Shown here in pieces: positions 35,564 through 43,948 of a DNA stretch of 64,000 bases (the stretch's first letter is position 1; each line of letters starts with the position of its first letter). A model generated the notes under the pieces. The model was not told the origin of the DNA. It saw nothing but the letters and a program-made list of their open reading frames with translations, and made no database searches. Location: assembly GCA_934621605.1 (NCBI GenBank), contig CAKTUZ010000012.1, positions 1 to 64,000 on the forward strand, given 5' to 3'. This DNA is from an uncultured bacterium (GTDB lineage: Bacteria > Vulcanimicrobiota > Xenobia > Xenobiales > Xenobiaceae). A program made the position numbers and the translations under genes.

Positions 35564-36613
35564 TTACGGCTCTCCATACGGCCCTTCAATAAGGCCCTCT
35601 GTAGCTGAGAATTTAGGATAGCCTTCTTCAACATAATCATCTCTGTGATTGCCTTTACACTGAAGCGTGTATGTATCAGGGCAAGTATTATAGTCATAAT
35701 CATAATAACAATCTGGAGAAGTCGGACAAGTCGGCATTTTCTCAAGATAAGGAGGCTGGCCATCAGGAAGACGATCTAATAAAACTTCTAAGTTCTGAGG
35801 ATAACGTCCAGCATTGTCTACGGCATACATTTCACAGGCAGTGCCTATAATTTTTAAATTATTTTTACACGTTACAAGATTGTCTTGTGCCTGCTCAAAA
35901 TCACTACTATTACTTCCATAAATTAATTTCTCGGAACAGGTAAACTTAGGATAACCTTGCTCTCTATTCATTTTTTTATGAGAGCCACTACATATTAATT
36001 CAAAGTTATTGCCATTGTCAGTAACTTGGTAAAAATAGTTTACGTTATCAGTATTGGGACAGGTTGGCAATTTCTTAATGTAGGAACGAGTACCACCTGA
36101 ACCGATTAATTTCTCTAAATTTGGCGGATACTGGCCATCATTATCAGCAGCATACAATTCACACAAAGCGCCTAGCTCTCTGAGATAGAACTGACATCTG
36201 CTCAGAGCTTTATAATCTTCTTCTTCTGAAGTTAAGTCATTTTCTAAACTATTAGAACTATATGTCACATTATTACTTACATTGTTATTGGAATAATATT
36301 CTTGAGTTGTGCTGTCACTATCAGTTATTTCATTACTATCATTCATAGATATATAACCATCTTCATAGCGGCTGCTGATATCCGTAATAGGTTCTTTGTT
36401 TTCAGATAAACGTGCCTGAAAAACAATCAAAGCAATGAGAATAGCAAAAGCGGCAAAAATTTTAATACCATAAGAAAGTGAAGCGGCAACAACACAGGCT
36501 TTGGATCTTTTTGGCGTTTCGTCTTGATAGCAACTCCAGTGAATAAAGCCTACGTCAGGTACAATAAATGAAAGAATACATAATTCAATACTTACTTCAT
36601 CTTGTGTTTTCAT
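35564..36613 (-). CDS. Membrane protein with two pilin-like C-terminal domains
   Basis: A 349-residue protein. An N-terminal hydrophobic part (LCILSFIVPDVGFIHWSCYQ, then PKRSKACVVAASLSYGIKI) matches the short protein at 38795-39151. After a Ser/Asn-rich linker come two copies of a roughly 110-residue domain: CQFYLRELGALCELYAADND and CKNNLKIIGTACEMYAVDNA, each followed by G.YP.NLE, a LPTCP/MPTCP loop and an EGYPKF..EGLI end. This is the globular part of type II secretion/type IV pilin-like proteins without the prepilin leader, and here it is doubled. Confidence 0.75.
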   Translation of the reverse strand: MKTQDEVSIELCILSFIVPDVGFIHWSCYQDETPKRSKACVVAASLSYGIKIFAAFAILIALIVFQARLSENKEPITDISSRYEDGYISMNDSNEITDSDSTTQEYYSNNNVSNNVTYSSNSLENDLTSEEEDYKALSRCQFYLRELGALCELYAADNDGQYPPNLEKLIGSGGTRSYIKKLPTCPNTDNVNYFYQVTDNGNNFELICSGSHKKMNREQGYPKFTCSEKLIYGSNSSDFEQAQDNLVTCKNNLKIIGTACEMYAVDNAGRYPQNLEVLLDRLPDGQPPYLEKMPTCPTSPDCYYDYDYNTCPDTYTLQCKGNHRDDYVEEGYPKFSATEGLIEGPYGEP

Positions 36614-36662
36614 GATTATTCCTTATTTACGAACAAATATAGACAACAAAAAATAATAATAT

Positions 36663-37835
36663 TTAATTTAGGGCATTATCATTTAAGAAACGTTTCGCTT
36701 CATCGTTACCATGTTCGCTGGCTTTATTGAACCATTCCGTAGCTTCTGCTTTATCTTGTTTAACTCCATCACCGTTATAATAAATTTTACCTAAAGTAAA
36801 CTCAGCTTCGGCTCCAGCATTAATTTCTTCACTTCCCAAAAACAGCACCCCCTCTGTATGTTTGGCAACCATACGGAACCATTTTATAGCTTCTGTTGTA
36901 TCTCGCTTAACTCCGTCGCCGTTATAATAGATTTTACCCAAACTAAGCTGAGCCTGAGCATTATTACCATTATCATCATGATCGCTTTGAGCAGCAGCTT
37001 TACGGAACCACTTTCTGGCTTTGTTTTTATCTTGGACTATCCCATCGCCATTGTAACAAATTTCACCCAAACTAAATTCTGCTCTCCCACTAGAAGAGCT
37101 ATAACTATCGTAATGAAGCTTATTCCATTCAAGAGCCTTGCGATACCATTGTATAGCCATAGCTTTATCTTGATCTGCACCAATACCGTAATAATAGCAA
37201 TCGCCCAACGCAACTCGTGCATCACCATGCTCGGAAACTCGACAATCAGTTTTTCTTGCACTTTGACGAAGCTTTGCAAAATATTTGGTTGCTTCTCTTC
37301 TGTTTTGCTGCACACCGTCCCCATTCCAATAGCATTTTAATAACATAAACTGAGCAGCAGTAGATTGATGGGGCTCTCTGCTGCAGTATTCCGTAAAAGT
37401 AAAAGCATTATGGAAATCAGCGATGGTATCTCCCTTTTCAGCAGCCTCACGGAACCATTTTATAGCTTCCTTCTTATTTTGCTTTACCGCCTCACCATAC
37501 CAACAAAACTTCCCAACTGAATATTGAGCATTTGCATCTCCTTTATCAGCTTGCATAATAAGATACTTTAGAGCTTCAGTTTTATTAGGTTCAATTTGGT
37601 TGCCATCAACATCTTTTCCGTTATAACACATAGTAAATGCGTGATAGAGCATACCTCTAGCAGAACCAGTATCTCCATATTGTATGATGCTTTCACGTAA
37701 GCGAGAAGCTTCATCGTCGTAGTTATCAGCTAGAGCTATCTCAACAGAGCAAAATGACAAAGCGCCAACAAACATTAAGGCGGTCAAAGGTAAAGTAATA
37801 TTATCAATAAATCTAGTTTTACCAACGTTGAACAT
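36663..37835 (-). CDS. Exported Sel1-repeat protein
   Basis: A 390-residue protein. The signal peptide region reads ITLPLTALMFVGALSFCSVE, cleaved probably after ALA. Eight or so Sel1 repeats follow (DKGDANAQYSVGKFCWYGEA, AIKWFREAAEKGD, ICYNGDGIVQDKNKARKWFR), several with long acidic inserts. I start at the ATG at 37835, not 37850, because GGAGAG stands just before it. Likely a periplasmic scaffold; partner unknown. It belongs to the cluster of related genes around it. Confidence 0.82.
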   Translation of the reverse strand: MFNVGKTRFIDNITLPLTALMFVGALSFCSVEIALADNYDDEASRLRESIIQYGDTGSARGMLYHAFTMCYNGKDVDGNQIEPNKTEALKYLIMQADKGDANAQYSVGKFCWYGEAVKQNKKEAIKWFREAAEKGDTIADFHNAFTFTEYCSREPHQSTAAQFMLLKCYWNGDGVQQNRREATKYFAKLRQSARKTDCRVSEHGDARVALGDCYYYGIGADQDKAMAIQWYRKALEWNKLHYDSYSSSSGRAEFSLGEICYNGDGIVQDKNKARKWFRKAAAQSDHDDNGNNAQAQLSLGKIYYNGDGVKRDTTEAIKWFRMVAKHTEGVLFLGSEEINAGAEAEFTLGKIYYNGDGVKQDKAEATEWFNKASEHGNDEAKRFLNDNALN

Positions 37836-37952
37836 ATGCTTACTCTCCATCCATACAATTAAATGTTTTTATTTAGCTATCAACGGCGAATACCAATTTA
37901 ATGCATTGTGTTCGCTTAAAATTAGGACAATAGGTTTTTACTAATATGAAAA

Positions 37953-38726
37953 CTAACCACAGCAGCTGCCAGCCACACAAAAAATCACAATTGCAGCAAT
38001 TATACAACCGCAGCAGCTTGTCCATTCGTCTTCTTTATCTTCCTTGTCTTCTTTTTGTCTGCTCTTTATGCTCTCTTTTGCTGAATTAATCAATAATTTT
38101 TTTAACTCTTTTTCTTTAAGATTAAACTCTTGAAGAACTTCTTTTAACCCTTCTTCTTTAAACTCTTGAAGAACTTCTTTTAACTCTTTTTCTTTAAGGT
38201 TGAACTCTTGAAGGGCTTCTTTCAACTCTTTTTCTTTAAGATTAAACTCTTGAAGGACTTTTTTTAGCCATTCTTCTTTGCACATTTGAAAGAGTTCTTC
38301 TTCTGCTTCATCATCAGGGGAAATTTCTTCTTCGTATTCCTCTACCAGTTTTTTATACTTTTGAAGAATTTTCTTTAACTCTTCTTTAAACTCTTGGAGA
38401 ACTTCTTTTATGTCATCGTTCCAATCCCCATATTTAGCTTTTAACGCGTCAACTTTATCTTCAACGCCAATATCCTCTTCTAATGCTTTATCAACATAAA
38501 GGTTAAACTTTTCCTTATCGCCACTCTTTCCATATCTTTCTGCTAAAGCTACATAATTTTCTGCCCTACGTCGAGCTGCAGCGGTATCATCAACAGTAAC
38601 TTGGCCGCTTACTTTTGTGCGCTCACCAATTAAAATCTTTTTGCCACAATAAGAACAAAAAGCTACATCTCTATCTTCTGGCAAATCTAAATCAGCTGCG
38701 CAATTGGGACAAGTCAAATTTATCAT
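37953..38726 (-). CDS. Zinc-ribbon protein with coiled-coil repeats and C-terminal anchor
   Basis: The N-terminal zinc ribbon MINLTCPNCAADLDLPEDRD...CSYCGKKILIG is almost identical to that of the protein at 40022-40924, also at DNA level. The middle is a set of 17-residue coiled-coil repeats (VLQEFNLKEKELKEALQEF and variants). The end is a Cys-rich hydrophobic tail (SCCGCIIAAIVIFCVAGSCC) that probably anchors it in the membrane. AGGAG precedes the ATG at 38726. Confidence 0.78.
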   Translation of the reverse strand: MINLTCPNCAADLDLPEDRDVAFCSYCGKKILIGERTKVSGQVTVDDTAAARRRAENYVALAERYGKSGDKEKFNLYVDKALEEDIGVEDKVDALKAKYGDWNDDIKEVLQEFKEELKKILQKYKKLVEEYEEEISPDDEAEEELFQMCKEEWLKKVLQEFNLKEKELKEALQEFNLKEKELKEVLQEFKEEGLKEVLQEFNLKEKELKKLLINSAKESIKSRQKEDKEDKEDEWTSCCGCIIAAIVIFCVAGSCCG

Positions 38727-38794
38727 ATCAATACTCCTACAAAAAAATATGAAACTTCCAAGAAACAAGCCTGTCTATAAAGAAACAAGCCTGT

Positions 38795-39151
38795 CTACAC
38801 GCGGGAAGATATTGTATATAATATTAGGTACAACAAAGAGCAGAAAATTGAAACAATAAGTAGTCTAAAAGAAGTTAGAGCAGCGGTACCGCAAGCTTTA
38901 GCCCTTTTGGGCAACTCTTTACGATAACAGAGCCAATATACTAATCCTACTGGAGGTATATAGTACGAAAGGATGGCCAGCCAAACACTTATTTCATCTG
39001 CTGGGTTTGAATTTGCTTCATCCTCAGTAGATAATTCATCATCAAAAACTTCATTAGAATCAGGTAGCTTATCTATCTTCTGGCTTTCGCTAAGCTTATG
39101 TTGGTCGGCTGTCTGCTGCTTATTCATAGCCCTAGTACGCAACTTACTCAT
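38795..39151 (-). CDS. Small membrane protein
   Basis: A 118-residue protein with a charged N-terminal half (DELSTEDEANSNPADE) and two hydrophobic segments: WLAILSYYIPPVGLVYWLCY and LTSFRLLIVSIFCSLLYLIL, split by RKELPKRAKACG. The same membrane module begins the pilin-tail protein at 35564-36613. GGAGG stands 10 bases before the start. Function unknown. Confidence 0.7.
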   Translation of the reverse strand: MSKLRTRAMNKQQTADQHKLSESQKIDKLPDSNEVFDDELSTEDEANSNPADEISVWLAILSYYIPPVGLVYWLCYRKELPKRAKACGTAALTSFRLLIVSIFCSLLYLILYTISSRV

Positions 39152-39228
39152 AGTTATTCAACCTCCTTACCTGTGTTTGAGAAATAAGACCAAAGTGTAA
39201 ATTTTCAGTCTATGCCTTAGTTCAGTAA

Positions 39229-40002
39229 TTACCAGTTTTTCAGTATCTCTTTAGCCTTTTCGTTCCCTGACTCTGCTGCTCGTTTCGCCCATTTAAAAGC
39301 TTCTGTGACGTTACGCTCTACACCGTCACCATTTGCGTAACTCACTGCCAAATAAAATTGAGCATCTGCGTTCCCTGACTCCGCTGCTCGTTTCAACCAT
39401 TTAAAAGACTCTGCGACGTTACGCTCTACACCGTCACCAGTTACGTAACGCAATGCCAAATAAAATTGAGCATCTGCGTTACCTGACTCCGCTGCTCGTT
39501 TCGCCCATCTAAAAGCTTCTGCGTCGTTACGCTCCACACCATCACCATTTTCGTAACGCATTGCCCAATAAAATTGAGCATCTGCGTTCCCTGACTCCGC
39601 TGCTCGTTTCAACCATTTCAAAGCTTCTGCGTCGTTACGCTCTACACCGTCACCTTGTGCATAACTCACTGCCAAATAAAATTGAGCATCTGCGTTCCCT
39701 GACTCCGCTGCTCGTTTCATCCATTTCAAAGACTCTGCGACGTTACGCTCTACGCCCCAACCTTTTACGTAACTCACTGCTAAACAAAATTGAGCATTTG
39801 CGTTACCTATCTCAGCAGATTCGCGGAAATATTGTACAGCTCTATTAAAATCTCCATCGCTAAAACATTGACGACCACGTTCAAATAAATAATCTGCTCG
39901 TGCTGGCGAGTTGCTCCACGCTAAGTTAGTAAAATTTAAAATTAAGAGTAGTACTGAAATAAAAGTAAATTTAGCAGCATTATTAAACCTAAAAACTTCC
40001 AT
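39229..40002 (-). CDS. Exported protein of near-identical Sel1 repeats
   Basis: A 257-residue protein with signal peptide (FTFISVLLLILNFTNLAWS) and six Sel1 repeats of exactly 36 residues (RAAESGNADAQFYLAVSYAN, GDGVERNVAEAFKWAK). I start at the ATG at 40002, with GTGAGG upstream; the frame is open further to 40041. The uniform repeats suggest recent expansion. It follows the zinc-ribbon gene at 40022 by 19 bases. Confidence 0.82.
   Translation of the reverse strand: MEVFRFNNAAKFTFISVLLLILNFTNLAWSNSPARADYLFERGRQCFSDGDFNRAVQYFRESAEIGNANAQFCLAVSYVKGWGVERNVAESLKWMKRAAESGNADAQFYLAVSYAQGDGVERNDAEALKWLKRAAESGNADAQFYWAMRYENGDGVERNDAEAFRWAKRAAESGNADAQFYLALRYVTGDGVERNVAESFKWLKRAAESGNADAQFYLAVSYANGDGVERNVTEAFKWAKRAAESGNEKAKEILKNW
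39244..39800 (-). repeat. Tandem 108-bp repeats inside the Sel1 gene
   Basis: Five copies of a 108-bp unit (TTGAGCATCTGCGTTCCCTG on the plus strand recurs at about 39356, 39464, 39572 and 39680) with few differences. Most differences fall in the FxLAxxYxxGDG part. This is a good substrate for copy-number change by recombination. Confidence 0.85.
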
Positions 40003-40021
40003 TTTTATCGCCTCACTCTCT

Positions 40022-40924
40022 TTAAGAAGCCATACTAACAATAATTAGAATAATGAATATGATTACCGATATTACAGCCACACAACATGATGCCATACCG
40101 TAAATTTCACGTATAGTTCCAAATAAAAAACTTCCCTCTACATCTTCTTCTGATGTGTCGTCGCCATAAAGTTTTAGTTTGTATATAGTACGAAGTATAA
40201 CTTTAACTTCAGCTTCAGAAGACTTAATAAACTCTTTTCGTTTATTAAAGCCATACACTAACAAAAATATTACACTAATTGCAGACACAGTAAATGAAAC
40301 TTGCTCATCAGTTCCTAATACTGCCGATATAAGTAAACCCAGAATAAGTAACAATAATAATGCGCCTAGAAAGGGTATAGGGGTGAGAAATTTTTCCCAA
40401 TTATAGTCTCTGTTTTTATTATCATTCCAATAGGCTACAACGCCATACCTAAGCTGTTCTTTTCTAACCTTTAACCTATGACGTAGTTCCTTTATAGTTT
40501 CAGTTGCCAAAGCTTTTAATTTTATACGAATACAAGGCTCAGATGACAAAGCTTGACTTATATCGCTATCTATAAGCGAATATTGTCCGTCTTCCAAGCG
40601 CTTGTGAATATCATCGGAAAGCTTTTTGTAAGTTTTACTTACATTTGACTTCAATTCATTAATTTTAGGAAGTAAGCTCTCGTCTTCTGTTAAAGCTTGT
40701 CGCAAACAGTGCTCATACATCTCTTTGTCACCAGCACTGGCATATTTTTTTGCCAACTCAAAAAAGTTACCTTTTTCAGTTGGTTTAGTAACAGTAACTT
40801 GACCGCTTACTTTTGTACGCTCACCAATTAGGATCTTTTTGCCACAATAAGAACAAAAAGCTACATCTCTATCTTCTGGCAAATCTAAGTTAGCTGCGCA
40901 GTTGGGACAAGTCAAATTTATCAT
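40022..40924 (-). CDS. Zinc-ribbon membrane protein
   Basis: A 300-residue protein. N-terminal zinc ribbon MINLTCPNCAANLDLPEDRD...CSYCGKK, then a helical cytoplasmic part, two hydrophobic segments (PFLGALLLLLILGLLISAVL and VSFTVSAISVIFLLVYGF), a short loop, and a C-terminal membrane segment (CCVAVISVIIFIILIIVSM). The ATG at 40924 has AAGGAGAT upstream. The ribbon and about 140 bp of DNA are shared with the gene at 37953-38726, a sign of duplication or gene conversion. Confidence 0.78.
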   Translation of the reverse strand: MINLTCPNCAANLDLPEDRDVAFCSYCGKKILIGERTKVSGQVTVTKPTEKGNFFELAKKYASAGDKEMYEHCLRQALTEDESLLPKINELKSNVSKTYKKLSDDIHKRLEDGQYSLIDSDISQALSSEPCIRIKLKALATETIKELRHRLKVRKEQLRYGVVAYWNDNKNRDYNWEKFLTPIPFLGALLLLLILGLLISAVLGTDEQVSFTVSAISVIFLLVYGFNKRKEFIKSSEAEVKVILRTIYKLKLYGDDTSEEDVEGSFLFGTIREIYGMASCCVAVISVIIFIILIIVSMAS

Positions 40925-41018
40925 ATCAATCTCCTTGCAAAATATGGAACTTTCATAAATAAGTCTGTCTATGTGCGGGAAGATATTTAGGTACAAACAA
41001 AGAGCAGAAAAAAGTATT

Positions 41019-41900
41019 CTATTTTGACAATTCTTTTAATCTGGTTTTTGCACCAACATGCCATTTTTTGGCAGCTAATCCATACCATTTTTTGGCTTCA
41101 TTGATGTTTTTCTTAACACCATCACCTTTGTAATAAAGCTCACCTAAAAGAAACTGTGCTTCAGCTGTATCATCGCAAAAATCATCATCCCGAGCTTCAG
41201 CAACTTCACGCCATAGTCTTCTAGCTTCTGTTTTATTCTGGTCTACAAAAATACCATAGTAAAAGCATTTACCTAATACAAATTTGTATTCTGGAAATTG
41301 GTCACCATATTCACTATAATTTCTAATTATTTCATTAAACCATTTTCTAGATTCTTCTAGGTCTTGTTCTACAACATGACCATACCAATAGCATTTGCAT
41401 AACATAAATTGAGCATCTGCATGATGCAATTCAGGAGGATAACGTCCCTCTAAGTTACCTCTACCAAGAAACACCCCTTCCTCAGCAGCTCTGCGATACC
41501 ACTCGAGAGCTTCTGCCGTATCTTGCTTAACACCATCGCCTTTCCAGTACATTTCAGCTAACTTAAATTGCGCATCAGCAACGGTTTGCCCCTTCGTTCC
41601 AATATGCTCTTTCGCGGCCTTACGATACCACTTTAGAGCCTTGCCTTTATCTTGTGGCACATACCAACCTTTAAAATGCCCCTTAGAATAAATATCACCA
41701 AGCATAACCATGGCAAAAACTTCGCCATTTTCAGCTGCTTTACTAATTTTACTCACACTTGTATAGTTCTGGAGTACACATCCCATACAAGCTTTTGCTT
41801 CATCATTGCCTATAGTTGCACTGAATATAACACAAAAAGTTGTTACAGCTGATATAGCAATAACCTTTAAAACTGTTTTAAGTATATGACTTTGAAACAC
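41019..41900 (-). CDS. Exported Sel1-repeat protein
   Basis: A 293-residue protein from a GTG start with AAAGGAG 7 bases before it. A signal peptide (LKTVLKVIAISAVTTFCVIF) precedes about six Sel1 repeats (VFAMVMLGDIYSKGHFKGWY, KALKWYRKAAKEH, AQFLLGELYYKGDGVKKNIN). The first repeats are spaced irregularly. Likely extracytoplasmic binding protein of the same cluster. Confidence 0.8.
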   Translation of the reverse strand: MFQSHILKTVLKVIAISAVTTFCVIFSATIGNDEAKACMGCVLQNYTSVSKISKAAENGEVFAMVMLGDIYSKGHFKGWYVPQDKGKALKWYRKAAKEHIGTKGQTVADAQFKLAEMYWKGDGVKQDTAEALEWYRRAAEEGVFLGRGNLEGRYPPELHHADAQFMLCKCYWYGHVVEQDLEESRKWFNEIIRNYSEYGDQFPEYKFVLGKCFYYGIFVDQNKTEARRLWREVAEARDDDFCDDTAEAQFLLGELYYKGDGVKKNINEAKKWYGLAAKKWHVGAKTRLKELSK

Positions 41901-41975
41901 TAGTTAACTCCTTTATTTTTATTTGCTGCCCTGATTCAAACTAGTTAGTAACATGCTTGTCAAAATAAGTGACAA

Positions 41976-43610
41976 CTAATTAGTAATAGTGCAAAATGGA
42001 CGACCCCTTCTCAATTTTTCGTGATTTCCGTTACATTTTATTTTGTAGCTATTATTGTCATAAGATATAGAATACTGACTATCGTTAGTCGGACAAGTTA
42101 ACATATTATTGCTTATATAAGTGGGTGTGAGAGCTGATAAATTGTAAGGGTAATTTCCATTACTATTGCGATACAGTTCACAAGCAGCAGCTAATTCTTT
42201 TAAATTACTAACACATTTTTCATAGTCGTAAATTTGTCTCTGCATTACTTTACCTTCAGCAGATCCTGTTTGAGACATCAAGCTAAAAGCTTCCAAAGCC
42301 GACTTTTTATCTTCAAATTTATTATAAAGTAAACATCCCAACCTAGACATTGCCTCAATATTGCCAAGATTAGCAGCCTTGATAAAATATGAGACAGCCT
42401 GTTCAAGGGAATATCTGGAATTTATGAACTTTCCACCGTCATACGTATTTTCGTAACCTTGTGCTATCTTGAAAAATAATTCTTCTTTCTTGAACATTGG
42501 ATCTTCATAACAACCAAGTTCTGAAGCCATTTCCCATGCACCAACTGCATTAAATTCAGAACGACTATCATGGTAATGCTCACCAAGTATATAACATACA
42601 TTACCATCTAAATAATCACTCGTTTTAGATTGTTCATATGCTTGTTTAAACAGCGCTATAGATTTATCATAATCCTTTTTAACACCATCTCCATAGTAAA
42701 AATACCACCCCAACCCAATTTTCGCATCACAGTCACCTTGGTTTGCTTTTTGAATATAAAAGCGCATAACGTCAGTAGTTAGTCCAGCCTCACTAGCCAT
42801 TTGAAGATAAACACGTCCCAATTTTTTATTTTTTTTGACACCATTTCCCTCAAAATAGCAACGTCCCAAATACAATTGCGATTCAGCATCCAAATGTACA
42901 GCCGTTTCAGCAATTGATTTAGCTTTTTTTACCTCATTATTTTCTTCATAAGAGCAAGCTATAGCAGATAATTCATCATTTTCTTCCCAAACTGCCTGGT
43001 TAAAAAATCCATCTCCACTGTATGTCAATGTCATATTGTCACCAATATCGGAAGCTTGGCTATTACTGTCCTGATTTACAGTAGTAGAGCTACTATTGTC
43101 TTTACTTGTTTCAGCGGCAGAATTTTCTTCGTTAGTTTTATTCTCTACGGCAGAGTTATTGTCAGAACTATTATCTTCATTGCTCTGGCTTTCTGCTGCC
43201 GGAGTGCTGTCATCAGAGGATGTGCTTGGCTCTTGATATTGAATAGTCGTTGTAGGAGTATCCTTATGTTTGCCTCCGTCAGCTTCTTGCTTAAGCTTAT
43301 GACTAACAACAGATACTGCTATGGCAAAAATAACAGAAACTACGATTATAATATTTTTAGCACTAGGATTTTTAACTTTGCTGGCCAGAGAAAACCCAGC
43401 GGTAACTATAGCTATCGCTGCTATAGGCCAGAAATATACAGTAATCCAAGTAGCAATGAAGGCAAAAATTGCACAGCCAATAATTTCTTCTTTAAGTGCC
43501 TTCATTAAGTTTATATATATAACATTGAAGCATTTATGATAAACAACGAAGCCTAAGATCATGTAAAACAGAAAAATTACAAGACAGACACCACTCATAG
43601 CTTGAGACAT
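41976..43610 (-). CDS. Membrane-anchored Sel1 protein with pilin-like C-terminus
   Basis: A 544-residue protein. Two to three membrane segments fill the first 100 residues (GVCLVIFLFYMILGFVVYHK; IIIVVSVIFAIAVSVVSH). A long Ser/Asn/Glu linker follows, then Sel1 repeats (AVHLDAESQLYLGRCYFEGN, CDAKIGLGWYFYYGDGVKKD). The last 85 residues (CVSNLKELAAACELYRNSNG, NYPYNLSALTPTYI, MLTCPTN, YKIKCNGNHEK) repeat the pilin-like domain of the 35564-36613 protein. GGAGAG precedes the ATG. It is the first gene of the minus-strand cluster. Confidence 0.8.
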   Translation of the reverse strand: MSQAMSGVCLVIFLFYMILGFVVYHKCFNVIYINLMKALKEEIIGCAIFAFIATWITVYFWPIAAIAIVTAGFSLASKVKNPSAKNIIIVVSVIFAIAVSVVSHKLKQEADGGKHKDTPTTTIQYQEPSTSSDDSTPAAESQSNEDNSSDNNSAVENKTNEENSAAETSKDNSSSTTVNQDSNSQASDIGDNMTLTYSGDGFFNQAVWEENDELSAIACSYEENNEVKKAKSIAETAVHLDAESQLYLGRCYFEGNGVKKNKKLGRVYLQMASEAGLTTDVMRFYIQKANQGDCDAKIGLGWYFYYGDGVKKDYDKSIALFKQAYEQSKTSDYLDGNVCYILGEHYHDSRSEFNAVGAWEMASELGCYEDPMFKKEELFFKIAQGYENTYDGGKFINSRYSLEQAVSYFIKAANLGNIEAMSRLGCLLYNKFEDKKSALEAFSLMSQTGSAEGKVMQRQIYDYEKCVSNLKELAAACELYRNSNGNYPYNLSALTPTYISNNMLTCPTNDSQYSISYDNNSYKIKCNGNHEKLRRGRPFCTITN

Positions 43611-43646
43611 TTCATACTCTCCATCCTCACAACAAACTTTTTATTA

Positions 43647-43885
43647 TCTAATGATCAATTTGAGGATACGCTGTTTTCCCTAAAAATCGCAGTTTGTCTA
43701 ATATTGAGCCATAAAGTCACTACTAATTATTTAATAATAATTATCAATATAAGCAAAAATTGATATAGAAACTATATGCCCTATTTTGCCGTAAAAACGC
43801 ATTTATTAGATTGTATTATGTTAAATTTGTAATATTTAAATTAAATAGTAGGAAAAACTAAAAGATCCTCAAATTGATCATTAGA
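43647..43885. repeat. 239-bp segment bounded by perfect 21-bp inverted repeats
   Basis: TCTAATGATCAATTTGAGGAT (43647-43667) is matched exactly by its reverse complement at 43865-43885, 197 bases apart. The right arm is also part of a terminator. The enclosed DNA is AT-rich and shows no gene. Confidence 0.85.
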
Positions 43886-43891
43886 GGATCC
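43850..43891 (-). terminator. Terminator of the glycine-zipper gene
   Basis: On the minus strand GGATCCTC, a 13-base loop containing TGATCA, and GAGGATC are followed by TTTTAGTTTTT. It lies about 60 bases after the stop of the gene at 43949-44998. Confidence 0.82.
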
Positions 43892-43948
43892 ACTTTAACC
43901 TTTTGCGGTATTACTTAGTGCCAGTAGCTTTTTCAATTCCAGTTTAAA

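Larger units (their letters stand above)
43611..43948. other. Gap between two minus-strand units, with inverted repeat
   Basis: No gene is seen. It should hold the promoter of the Sel1/zinc-ribbon cluster and the terminator of the glycine-zipper gene. A perfect 21-bp inverted repeat encloses most of it (separate entry). Confidence 0.6.

Noticed and set aside
39244..39800. Regular long repeats as a CRISPR or satellite
   Set aside because: The 108-bp period is exactly 36 codons and encodes Sel1 repeats in one open frame.
39561..39848. Plus-strand open frame opposite the Sel1 gene
   Set aside because: It is a shadow of the repetitive minus-strand gene, with repeats imposed by the Sel1 units and no ribosome site.
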